From the NCBI GenBank assembly GCA_049514435.1, contig JBEKVB010000013.1:1-64000 (forward strand): a stretch of DNA of 64,000 bases, written 5' to 3'. The notes under the pieces were generated by a model. That model saw only the letters and a list, made by a program, of their open reading frames with translations, had not been told where the DNA came from and ran no database searches. Positions within the stretch are counted from its first letter, which is position 1; each line of letters begins with the position of its first letter. The position numbers and the translations under genes were made by a program. The stretch comes from UBA4810 sp002479215. Lineage in GTDB: Bacteria > Desulfobacterota > Syntrophia > Syntrophales > Smithellaceae. Of the stretch, positions 16,014-24,072 are shown piece by piece.

Positions 16014-16826
16014 TTATAAATTTTTATTTTCCATTATCATCACTTCTTTGTTTATTAAAACGGAAAGCGGCACAACTCTAAAACCCCTGGAAATAATTCC
16101 GGCCAAAAGAATTTCTATCTCCGATAAAAAAATAATATCGTCTTCCTTGCTTCGCGTCGGTACGTCGTGAAGCAAGATAATGTCATCGGCTTTTACTTTT
16201 TTCAGTATTTTTTGGCTGACGTTTTTTATAAAAAAATTGCCGGCATCAAAGGCGCGACAGCTGAATGTTAGGCAATACATCCCCAGTTTGTCGAGAATTG
16301 AAGGAAGCTTGGGATTAACTATACCTACCGGCGGCCGGAAAGCCAGCGTTTTTATCCCCATATTGCGCAAAACTTCTTGAGCCGTGTATATTTCCTGATA
16401 AAGAGTATCATAACCTCTAAACATCAAAAATGGATTATGGTTATACGAGTGGTTGCCGATAGAATGACCACGGGCAATTATATCATTAATGATATCAGAG
16501 TGGTGAAGAGCATTGACGCCGGAGACAAAAAAAGTCGCCTTCATTGAATACTTATCAAGCAGATCAAGAATTTGTGTCGTCATCGGTTTTGAAGGACCAT
16601 CATCAAAAGTGAGCGCAACCATATTTTTTTGCGTACTGCCGCGGCTGATCACAGGCAGAAAAAAGTTGGTTAGTGGGAAAAAAGAAGCAAAAACGCACAG
16701 AAGAATGTAAAAAAAAGCGACGGCGGCCGCCATCAAGGGGCTGACAAAATAAACTAACGCGGCGACAGCCAAAAGAATTATTCCTGAAGCTTCGGCCGGA
16801 TTCAAGAACGGCAATCTCTTTTTCAT
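16014..16826 (-). CDS. membrane-anchored polysaccharide deacetylase (NodB family)
   Basis: A 270-residue protein. The N-terminal 50 residues hold two hydrophobic helices, then the NodB domain: VALTFDDGPSKP (Asp-Asp), HSIGNHSYNHNPF (the two metal His), LAFRPPVGIVN (motif 3), and LLHDVPTRS near the end. The family removes N-acetyl groups, metal-dependently, outside the cytoplasm or at the membrane. The start ATG at 16826 overlaps the previous stop (TAATG), showing coupling with the B12 radical-SAM gene; an ATG at 16844 would add six residues. In this cluster the substrate could be a glycolipid headgroup rather than a cell-wall polymer. Confidence 0.85.
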   Translation of the reverse strand: MKKRLPFLNPAEASGIILLAVAALVYFVSPLMAAAVAFFYILLCVFASFFPLTNFFLPVISRGSTQKNMVALTFDDGPSKPMTTQILDLLDKYSMKATFFVSGVNALHHSDIINDIIARGHSIGNHSYNHNPFLMFRGYDTLYQEIYTAQEVLRNMGIKTLAFRPPVGIVNPKLPSILDKLGMYCLTFSCRAFDAGNFFIKNVSQKILKKVKADDIILLHDVPTRSKEDDIIFLSEIEILLAGIISRGFRVVPLSVLINKEVMIMENKNL

Positions 16827-18175
16827 TAAATCAGGTGCTCCCACAAAGGTCCTGTTAACCCCCGTTCATAGAGTTTGGGCAAAACATGGGTCGCCTTGGC
16901 TTCACCGGCGTCGACGAGCCAATTCAAACGACCGTCGGCATGAGTTTTCACCGTTTGCATAATTTCCCGGCCGGATATGTGTGATGATCTATAAAATACA
17001 GGTTGCAGGAGACTTTGAGAGGCTGTGATTTGACCTTCCTTCAAAGCGAGATCATACAACGCGGTATGAGGGTAAATGCGGATGCCGCAAAAAAAGAAAA
17101 AGACCGATTTTTCCAGCTTATCCATTCCCTTTAATGTTTTTTGCAGGGTCTGATAGTTTTCACCCGGACCGCCCAGAAGGAAATAATGGGCAACGTGCAG
17201 GTCAGCCTTCCGGGCTTGACTATGAGCGGTAAATACATCAGCGGCGACAAAAGGTTTGCCCAAATTGATGAGCATTAAATCGGACAAAGATTCTGTCCCA
17301 AATTCCACATGAGTCAAGCCGGCATCCGCCAGACGCTTATAATAATCGGCTGGAGGAGCGGTGGGAGCAAAAAAACCTCCCCAGGGTATGGATACGCGGG
17401 CATCAATAAAAGCCTGCGCTACTTGTCTGCTGTGATCGTGACTGGCATTAAAAGCCGAATCAGTAATAAAAATGTACTTGGCGCCGGCATCCTGCAATTC
17501 GCGCGCTTTTTGGGCTATTTCCTGCGGTGGGAAAAATCGCATCCGGCTGCCTTCGATGTGCGGATAAGTGCAGTAGCTGCAGCGAAAAGGGCACCCCCTT
17601 TTTGTTTGCAGGTTGAGCATTCCACCGTAGGATAAATAAAATTTTGTATGCGAACTTGCCGGATTAAAACTTCTATTGATTGGACTATCCCACGGTTCGT
17701 AAGTAATGACGGAGGTTTCTTTAGTCACAATGCCGGGAATTGATTTTACGTCAGCATTTTTTTGCAGTGCTTCCAAAAGCAAGGGCAACCTTTCGCCCTC
17801 GCCGGCAATGCCGTAATCGGCATCCAGTGCGTGCAGAAATTCAACCGGAAAAACGGTGAAACCACTGCCTCCTAAAATCAACAAGGCTCGCGAATTTTTT
17901 CTGATCCGGCGCACCAAATTTTGATATTCTGCAAGAAAGCCGCGGCTGTTTATTGTATCCAGGTTATCTATATTTCTGATTGATACTCCGACAAAATCTG
18001 GTAAAAACTCTCGAATTACCATCCCTAATTCTTCCAGATCATTAAATTCATTTAAATCAACAATTTTGGTTTGATAACGTGAATCCAATGAACCGGCGAC
18101 ATAATCGAGCCCCAGGGGATAAACAGGATACGGAACTCTCAGAGTGTTTGCCGAGATTAGCAATACTTTCATCAT
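16826..18175 (-). CDS. B12-binding-domain radical SAM protein (lipid-cluster type)
   Basis: A 449-residue protein. The N-terminal ~150 residues form a cobalamin-binding-like Rossmann domain (MMKVLLISANTLRVPYPVYP through LLILGGSGFTVFP); then LQTKRGCPFRCSYCTYPHIEG carries the radical-SAM CxxxCxxC. The DxHxxG cobalamin signature is not obvious, so B12 may bind base-off without the lower ligand. From memory, a TIGRFAM group of B12/rSAM proteins was named for its place in anammox ladderane clusters. ATG 18175 was preferred over a TTG at 18190; neither has a clear ribosome binding site. The stop overlaps the deacetylase start. Confidence 0.82.
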   Translation of the reverse strand: MMKVLLISANTLRVPYPVYPLGLDYVAGSLDSRYQTKIVDLNEFNDLEELGMVIREFLPDFVGVSIRNIDNLDTINSRGFLAEYQNLVRRIRKNSRALLILGGSGFTVFPVEFLHALDADYGIAGEGERLPLLLEALQKNADVKSIPGIVTKETSVITYEPWDSPINRSFNPASSHTKFYLSYGGMLNLQTKRGCPFRCSYCTYPHIEGSRMRFFPPQEIAQKARELQDAGAKYIFITDSAFNASHDHSRQVAQAFIDARVSIPWGGFFAPTAPPADYYKRLADAGLTHVEFGTESLSDLMLINLGKPFVAADVFTAHSQARKADLHVAHYFLLGGPGENYQTLQKTLKGMDKLEKSVFFFFCGIRIYPHTALYDLALKEGQITASQSLLQPVFYRSSHISGREIMQTVKTHADGRLNWLVDAGEAKATHVLPKLYERGLTGPLWEHLI

Positions 18176-18229
18176 AGAGGCAAAATGCAAAAAGCGCTAT
18201 AAGGTTATTATCTTTGCGTAAGCGAAAGC

Positions 18230-18502
18230 TTAGGCCTTTTGACGCTGATTCGCTAAAATGTGCGTGGCCAATGCACGCACCGATGCAAAAACCTTGGAGC
18301 CAAGTTCTTTGCTCTCGATTTTGACGCCATAGATTTTTTCAATCATCATCACTAACTCCAGCACATCAATGGAATCAATTCCCGTATCGCCGCCCACAAG
18401 CGGAGCATCATCTTTGATATCTTCCGGTCTAACATCCATCAGTCCCAGAGTTTGAATGATCTTCACTTTTAATTCAGCTATCAATTCATTAAGTTGACTC
18501 AT
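18230..18502 (-). CDS. acyl carrier protein, second
   Basis: A 90-residue carrier protein. GDTGIDSIDVLELVMMIEKI holds the phosphopantetheine Ser (GIDS). It differs from the first ACP in having a Val-rich helix II and a Lys-rich C-terminus, so the two are not recent duplicates. ATG 18502 is preceded by GAGG seven nt upstream; an in-frame TTG at 18514 is less likely. It is co-directional between the membrane protein and the B12 radical-SAM gene. Confidence 0.9.
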   Translation of the reverse strand: MSQLNELIAELKVKIIQTLGLMDVRPEDIKDDAPLVGGDTGIDSIDVLELVMMIEKIYGVKIESKELGSKVFASVRALATHILANQRQKA

Positions 18503-18590
18503 TGAACACCTCAAAATTTTAATCTGGCACTCGCCAGCGCATTTTAGTCTTTTATCTTTATGCTTCCAAATTATTCGTATTTAAAGAAGC

Positions 18591-18956
18591 TTATGTTTTC
18601 GCCTCATCCCCGAGAATTTTTTCCAGAATAACCCGCGCAGCCCAGCGGCTTAAAGCCCTTCCATATTCAGGTCCCGCTAAATACACGCCCACCAAAAAAA
18701 TCAGCCAGGAAATACCATAAAGCAGCGGAGCAGCAATAGCGGCTATTAGGGCATTGCCCCGTGATGCAACAATTATACTCAGAACAATTGCTACCGGCAG
18801 ACCGATAGCATAACTGAAGGCAAGCAAAACCAGACCGATAATTACTCGAAAAGAAGGTTTCTTTTTAAAGATGCTGAGGTTCGCATGCTCAGCAATTGCT
18901 TTCCGGCAGAAATCTTTCCGGGCAATATACAATGCTATTTTTTTTACGATACTCAA
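18591..18956 (-). CDS. small membrane protein at the head of the lipid cluster
   Basis: A 121-residue protein. After a basic N-terminal 34 residues come two or three hydrophobic helices (about residues 37-67 and 68-95), then a basic C-terminus with SRWAARVILEKILGDE. No family is recognised. As the first gene on the minus strand before a 370-bp spacer, it probably sits next to the cluster's promoter. Integral membrane proteins of unknown function are common in aryl-polyene-like lipid clusters, which makes a role in membrane assembly or transport possible. Confidence 0.65.
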   Translation of the reverse strand: MSIVKKIALYIARKDFCRKAIAEHANLSIFKKKPSFRVIIGLVLLAFSYAIGLPVAIVLSIIVASRGNALIAAIAAPLLYGISWLIFLVGVYLAGPEYGRALSRWAARVILEKILGDEAKT

Positions 18957-19326
18957 AAAATCCCCGTAAACAGTTGAATTTCAAAAAGTGCGTGATAATA
19001 GCTTTAAGTAGAATACAATTTCAAGGAAAATTTATAGTGAGACTCATATTGATAGCTACCTGAAACGTAGCTACGATACCTAAGGTAGATATTTATTTGC
19101 TATTTTCCCGCTCACATCGTCGCTTGCCAGCGGCTGATTGCGCGGGAAACTGTATTCAAAAACGAAGTGCATAACCTAATACCCTAATCACCTAAAGGTG
19201 ACAAGAGGGCACGCGAGGTCAGACGAGGTCACACGTTGAAATTATCAAACAAAATTCAATAGCGTTGAGGAAAAATTTGCGTTATAAGATTTTAAAACAA
19301 AGGCAATTCCGAGAAAAGAGGAAAAA
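18957..19326. other. divergent intergenic region between lipid cluster and rubredoxin fusion gene
   Basis: This must contain promoters for both directions, but no convincing -35/-10 pair was seen. It holds a hairpin-forming stretch (TTTCCCGC at about 19102 against GCGGGAAA near 19151), a small palindrome TCACCTAAAGGTGA near 19190, and a direct repeat GAGGTCAgacGAGGTCA near 19215-19231 that could be a regulator half-site pair. Confidence 0.4.
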
Positions 19327-20016
19327 ATGAACAGAGCAGCACTCCACAAAATTAGTTACGGCATTTATATAGTGACTTCCGGACAGGATGGAAAATTCAA
19401 CGGCCAGATAGCTAATTCCATGTTTCAGGTCACAGCAAATCCGGCGACAATTGCCATCAGCATCAATAAAGAAAATTACACGCACGAATTAATCAGACTC
19501 AGCCGTAAATTTGCCGTTTCGATTCTGGCCGAAGCGGCGCCGATGACTTTTATCGGTCTTTTCGGTTTTAAAAGCGGGCGAGATGTAAACAAACTGCAAA
19601 ACACGAAAACAAAGACAGGTGTGACAAAAGTACCGATTGTTCTGGAAAACGCCATCAGCTATATTGAAGCTGAGCTGGAAAGCGAATTGGATTGCGGCAC
19701 GCATACAATATTTGTCGGCCGTGTTGTTGATGCGGATGTTATCAGCAACGAAGAACCCTTGACTTATGCCTACTATCAAAAAGTTAAAGGTGGTAAATCA
19801 TCCAAAAACGCGCCGACCTATGTGAAAGAAGAGACGGCAGCGCCGTCGATCTCAGCAGCAGCGCGTTATGTATGCAGTGTTTGCGGTTATGTTTACGATC
19901 CGGCCAAAGGCGACCCTGGTGGTGGCATTACTCCCGGAACGAAGTTTGAAGATATACCGGATTCCTGGGTTTGTCCGGTTTGTGGTGCGGATAAATCTAA
20001 ATTTGAAAAAAAATAA
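19327..20016 (+). CDS. hrb: flavin reductase-rubredoxin fusion (high-molecular-weight rubredoxin)
   Basis: A 229-residue fusion. Residues 1-155 are an FMN-binding flavin-reductase-like domain (HKISYGIYIVTSGQDGKFNG, ATIAISINKENYTHELI); a linker then leads to a complete rubredoxin with YVCSVCGYVYDPAKGDPGGG and SWVCPVCGADKSKFE, the two CxxC pairs binding iron. Such Hrb proteins in anaerobes pass electrons from NADH to the flavodiiron protein FprA, detoxifying NO or O2. The N-terminus and length match Hrb. A GAGGAAAAA site precedes the ATG. No flavodiiron gene is in the window. Confidence 0.88.
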   Translation: MNRAALHKISYGIYIVTSGQDGKFNGQIANSMFQVTANPATIAISINKENYTHELIRLSRKFAVSILAEAAPMTFIGLFGFKSGRDVNKLQNTKTKTGVTKVPIVLENAISYIEAELESELDCGTHTIFVGRVVDADVISNEEPLTYAYYQKVKGGKSSKNAPTYVKEETAAPSISAAARYVCSVCGYVYDPAKGDPGGGITPGTKFEDIPDSWVCPVCGADKSKFEKK

Positions 20017-20153
20017 TTGACCGTCACTTGTGCACCGGTTCTTTTTTAATCGGTGCGTTCTTTCACTAATAGAACTTCATTTTTCATAACTCTCACCGCA
20101 TTCTCAATTGCTTCGTTTGATGAGAGTGCCAGACACGGCGCAAACGCAAGGAA

Positions 20154-20515
20154 TTACTCACGACAGAAACGGAACTCAAGGCCATCCTGCGCTTTTTCTG
20201 TCGCAAAGTTTACCGTCGCTCTGAGTACGCCGGGCGTTTGACTCAAGCCTTCCTTGATGCGCCGGACACAGGCCGCACAGGTCATAGTGCGAATATGAAG
20301 GGTTACTTTATCCGACAACTTCGTACCCTGCCTTTTTTATCGCCGCGGCTATTTTTTGAGGATCAACCGGTTTTACTTCCTCGTAAGTGGCCAAACCGCT
20401 TTTTAAATTCACCTAAACATTTTTTATGCCTTCCAGAGCGCCGAGCGCTTTGGTTACCGCCATAACACAGTGCTGACAGCTCATTCCCTGTATTTTAATA
20501 CTTTTAATTTTATTT
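20154..20515 (-). pseudogene. copA: decayed N-terminal fragment of a copper P-type ATPase (two HMA domains)
   Basis: On the minus strand the first HMA domain reads KIKSIKIQGMSCQHCVMAVT, with CxxC, up to an in-frame TAG at 20413-20415, then resumes as VNLKSGLATYEEVKPVDPQK through AAIKKAGYEVVG and ends in TAA. A two-base loss near 20309-20312 explains that stop, because the next frame continues as KVTLHIRTMTCAACVRRIKE, a second HMA domain, and decays after ATVNFATEKAQ. There is no good start codon (AAT where ATG is expected). The ATPase core is missing. Confidence 0.75.
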
Positions 20516-20677
20516 CTCTCCCTAATTATAAAATTTAATATATTTAATTTAAGGACATTTTATCTATAAGCAAGATTAATAATCAATATTTTTGGTATTT
20601 TTTCACTTAGGCTTAATATTTTCTTCTTACTTGATATTAAATTTATTCTGTATTATGGCAAAAAAGAAGGGGGGAAA

Positions 20678-21518
20678 ATGATTATTCGCTGCTGGGGTGC
20701 CAGAGGTTCCATACCAGTTTCGGGAAGGCAATACTTGCGCCACGGCGGGAACACCACTTGTCTGGAAATCAGGACAAAAGACGACGAAATTCTTATCGTT
20801 GATGCCGGTTCAGGTATTCGTGAACTAGGTAATTTTCTCCTGGCGAAGGACAGACACACTTTTACGCTTTTATTAACTCACGCCCATTGGGATCACATCA
20901 TGGGCTTCCCTTTTTTTAAGCCTATATATTCACATAAAACAAATTTGACCGTTTGGGGTTGCCCCTTTGCCCAAACCTCCTTAAAGGAAATGTTGTCTCG
21001 CACCATGGCGCCGCCAAATTTTCCGGTCAATTTCGACGCTATTCGTGCGAACATATCCTATCAAGACATGTGCATTGATTCCTACAAATTAGGGTCGATG
21101 ACTATAACTCCTATTGCGCTGAGTCACCCCAATCAGGGTATGGGTTATGAGTTCGCCGAAGACGGTAAACGTTTCGTTTTTCTAACCGACAATGAATTGG
21201 GTCATCAGCATGAGGGGGGGGCTTAATTATCAGGCCTATCTGGATTTCTCGTGCGGGGCCGACTTGCTTATCCATGATGCCGAATTTACTGCAGAAGAAT
21301 ATAAGCATACCCGCGGCTGGGGACATTCGCTTTATACAGATGCTCTGCATCTGGCTCTCGATGCCGGCGTAAAAAAGTTCGGTTTATTTCACCACAATCA
21401 GGAAAGATTCGATAACGGAATTGATACGATAGTCGTTGATTGCCGCAAGATAATTAGCCAAAGTAAAAAAGATCTCGAATGTTTTGCCGTTTCACAGTCA
21501 ATGGAATTGACGCTTTAA
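20678..21518 (+). pseudogene. MBL-fold metallohydrolase split by a G8 frameshift
   Basis: Two overlapping frames together make one 279-residue metallo-beta-lactamase-fold protein. The first (20678-21226) has GARGSIPVSGRQYLRHGGNT and the metal motif LLTHAHWDHIMGFP; the second (from about 21214) has LLIHDAEF and GWGHSLYTDALHLA and the final HH. The join is a run of eight G at 21214-21221. Removing one G gives HQHEGGLNYQAYLDF, as expected for cAMP-phosphodiesterase/ribonuclease-Z-like relatives. It is therefore a frameshift mutant, a sequencing error, or a phase-variable tract. Confidence 0.8.
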
Positions 21519-21542
21519 TTTTCCGGTTACTGCGCTTATGAT

Positions 21543-22100
21543 ATGAAGACAAAAGTTACAGAAAACATTAATGAGGAAATCACGCTGGGCGGGGGCTGCT
21601 TTTGGTGTTTGGATGCTGTCTATAGAGAAATCAGAGAGGTGGAAAAGGTTCTTTCCGGCTATTCCGGAGGTTCAGTTGCTAATCCGACTTATGAAGAAGT
21701 GTGCACGGGATCGACAGGGCACGCAGAAGTTGTGCAAATAACCTTCAATCCCCGAATCATAACTGCGGAAAAGCTGCTCCAAATATTTTTCGTCATTCAT
21801 GACCCAACGACATTAAACCGCCAGGGAGCCGATGTCGGCACTCAATACCGTTCGATTATTTTCTACCGTAATCAAAAACAAAAAGATGTTATCGATAAAG
21901 TCATCGGAGAACAAAAAAAAGACAAGGTTTACAAAAATCCAATTGTAACCGAAGTAGTTCCCTTTCAATCTTTTTATGCCGCTGAAGACTATCATCAGGA
22001 TTATTACAGTCAAAATAGAGAGCAGAGTTATTGTCAGGTTATCATTAATCCTAAATTGGAGAAATTTAAAAAAACCTTCCGCGATAATTTAAAGAAATAA
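21543..22100 (+). CDS. msrA: peptide methionine-S-sulfoxide reductase MsrA
   Basis: A 185-residue MsrA. LGGGCFWCLDAVYREI carries the catalytic Cys in GCFWC; GYSGGSVANPTYEEVCTGST and GHAEVVQITF are the family's substrate-pocket signatures; a YHQDYYSQN stretch near the C-terminus is also typical. It reduces methionine-S-sulfoxide in oxidised proteins, with thioredoxin as donor. It starts 24 nt after the frameshifted MBL gene, so the two may share a transcript. No MsrB domain is fused. Confidence 0.93.
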   Translation: MKTKVTENINEEITLGGGCFWCLDAVYREIREVEKVLSGYSGGSVANPTYEEVCTGSTGHAEVVQITFNPRIITAEKLLQIFFVIHDPTTLNRQGADVGTQYRSIIFYRNQKQKDVIDKVIGEQKKDKVYKNPIVTEVVPFQSFYAAEDYHQDYYSQNREQSYCQVIINPKLEKFKKTFRDNLKK

Positions 22101-22140
22101 TCATTCTTATTAAAGCCTGATTTCTTTTACGGTCAAAAAT

Positions 22141-23946
22141 ATGTTTCTGCCTACAACCAGCGCTGAATTAAGAAAATTAAAATGGGATAAACTCGACATA
22201 ATTCTTGTCACCGGCGATGCCTATATTGACAGCCCCTATATAGGAGTTGCTGTTATTGGCCGGATTCTGTCGCATGCCGGGTATCGCGTAGGAATCATCG
22301 CCCAGCCGGATATTCATAGCGATCATGATATCTGCCGTCTGGGAGAGCCGGTGCTATTCTGGGGAATCACCGGCGGCTGCATGGATTCAATGGTCGCCAA
22401 CTACACTGCCACCAAGAAAAAAAGGCTTGCCGATGATTTGACCGCCGGAGGGGAAAATAATCGCCGTCCGGACCGCGCCGTTGTCGTGTATGCCAATCTG
22501 ATTAGACAATATTTTAAAAATACCAAACCGCTGGTTTTGGGCGGTGTCGAGGCTAGCCTGCGCCGTGTTGTCCATTATGATTACTGGTCGGATGCCATTC
22601 GCCGCTCGATTTTATTTGATGCCCGCGCCGATATTCTTGTTTATGGCATGGCCGAAAAGGCCATACTGGAACTGGCGCAAAAACTGACGAGAGGAGAAGA
22701 CACAAAAAATATCCGTGGCACTTGCTATATTGATTCCACTCCTGTGCCCGGATACATTGAATTACCATCTTATGAAAAGGTTGTAGCCGACAAAAAAGCT
22801 TTCATCCAAATGTTCGATACATTTTACCGCAATAATGATCCTTTAACTGCGCGCGGCTTGTTTCAGCAGCACGGTTCTCGCTATCTGATCCACAATCCGC
22901 CTCAACCTCACCTGACAGTTGAGGAATTGGATCAAATCTATGCTCTTGCTTTCACGCGGGATGTCCACCCCTATTACAGTGTACAGGGAAAAGTCAAGGC
23001 AATGGATACGATTAAGTTCTCGCTGACAGCACATCGCGGCTGCTATGGCGAATGCAATTTTTGTTCAATCGGCCTGCATGAAGGAAGAACAGTAATCAGC
23101 CGCAGCGAGCAATCGATAATTAATGAAGCGCGCCAAATTGCCGCCCGGCCTGATTTCAGAGGCTATATTCTGGATGTAGGCGGATCAACGGCAAATATGT
23201 ACGGGATCGACTGCCCGCGCAAAAAAAGTCGGGGAGCCTGTGCAGATAAAAGATGTCTTTACCCGCAGGTCTGTGTGTCTCTGAAGCCGGATCACAACCG
23301 TCAGCTCAACTTGCTTGCGAGCTTGCGCAAGATCAAAGGCGTAAAAAAAGTATTTGTTGCCTCCGGCATTCGTTACGATTTACTGGAGGCCGATAAAAAA
23401 CACTGTGCAGGTTACGTGCAAGAGCTCGTTTGTCACCATATCTCCGGCCAGTTAAAAGTAGCGCCCGAACATACTGTTTCCAGTGTCCTAAAAATTATGG
23501 GCAAACCTCAAGCTCAGTCACTTATAAATTTCCAGCAGCTTTTTGAAAAAATTGATCACGGGTATGAACCACAAAGCAAACTGCGGGGTACCATACCCAC
23601 CGCTGCGCGGGATTGTTCAACTAAGCAATTCCCGCGCACTTCGTTACGGAAATTGCAGTTTTACAACAAAGCTTCGGGACGCCAACAATTTCTCACATAC
23701 TATTTTATTGCCGCCCATCCAGGATGCACCGAAGAAGATATGCATACGCTCAAATCTTTTGCCACCAGAGAGCTGAAAATTAATCCGCAGCAGGTGCAAA
23801 TATTTACGCCGCTCCCTTCCACTTATTCCAGCCTGATGTATTGGACGGAAGTTGATCCCGCAACCGGCAGGAAAATATTTGTGGAAAAAAATACCGCGAA
23901 AAAACAGAGGCAGAAAGATATTGTTGTCGGGCGAGCGAGCAAGTAA
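22141..23946 (+). CDS. ygiQ: YgiQ-family radical SAM protein with an in-frame repeat insertion
   Basis: A 601-residue YgiQ (UPF0313) radical-SAM protein. The N-terminal domain starts FLPTTSAELRKLKWDKLDII; the radical-SAM motif TAHRGCYGECNFCSIG is near residue 300; IAAHPGCTEEDM and QIFTPLPSTYSSLMYWTEVD mark the conserved C-terminus. The cellular substrate is not known. Between FQQLFEKI and NKASGRQQFL, where relatives run straight on, there are about 39 extra residues (about 472-511, starting DHGYEPQSKLRG). They are encoded by a 117-bp element that also occurs at moaC. The frame is kept, so the protein is probably still made. Confidence 0.9.
   Translation: MFLPTTSAELRKLKWDKLDIILVTGDAYIDSPYIGVAVIGRILSHAGYRVGIIAQPDIHSDHDICRLGEPVLFWGITGGCMDSMVANYTATKKKRLADDLTAGGENNRRPDRAVVVYANLIRQYFKNTKPLVLGGVEASLRRVVHYDYWSDAIRRSILFDARADILVYGMAEKAILELAQKLTRGEDTKNIRGTCYIDSTPVPGYIELPSYEKVVADKKAFIQMFDTFYRNNDPLTARGLFQQHGSRYLIHNPPQPHLTVEELDQIYALAFTRDVHPYYSVQGKVKAMDTIKFSLTAHRGCYGECNFCSIGLHEGRTVISRSEQSIINEARQIAARPDFRGYILDVGGSTANMYGIDCPRKKSRGACADKRCLYPQVCVSLKPDHNRQLNLLASLRKIKGVKKVFVASGIRYDLLEADKKHCAGYVQELVCHHISGQLKVAPEHTVSSVLKIMGKPQAQSLINFQQLFEKIDHGYEPQSKLRGTIPTAARDCSTKQFPRTSLRKLQFYNKASGRQQFLTYYFIAAHPGCTEEDMHTLKSFATRELKINPQQVQIFTPLPSTYSSLMYWTEVDPATGRKIFVEKNTAKKQRQKDIVVGRASK
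23556..23672 (+). repeat. 117-bp coding palindromic element inside ygiQ, copy A
   Basis: CACGGGTATGAACCACAAAG through GGAAATTGCAGTTTTACAAC aligns along its length with the inverted copy at 50682-50799. Shared blocks include CACGGGTATGAAC, AAAGCAA, CTACACTTCGTTA-like and GGAAATTG. Its length is divisible by three and it has no stop in the ygiQ frame. The ends can pair (AACTGC/GCAGTT). Confidence 0.75.
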
Positions 23947-24015
23947 ATTTAAACTATTTTGACCTGCTGAGAAACAAGCATTGTAATAAATATTTTAACG
24001 ATGCGGATTTGAAAT

Positions 24016-24072
24016 GTTTAACGTAAGGGTCAGCCGCGCGCGTAGCGCGTCGGCTGGAACCTATGGTTGGGC
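24016..24072 (-). other. attC site a, 57 bp
   Basis: Outer cores are GTTTAAC (24016-24022) and GTTGGGC (24066-24072), fitting RYYYAAC...GTTRRRY. Inside, CAGCCG/CGGCTG and CGCGC/GCGCG form the stem around a GTA loop, with unpaired bases between core and stem as in attC. On the minus strand its R'' core GCCCAAC lies within the last codons of the cassette gene 24061-24981. GCCCAAC is complementary to the cassette's own start core at 25008-25014. Confidence 0.75.
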
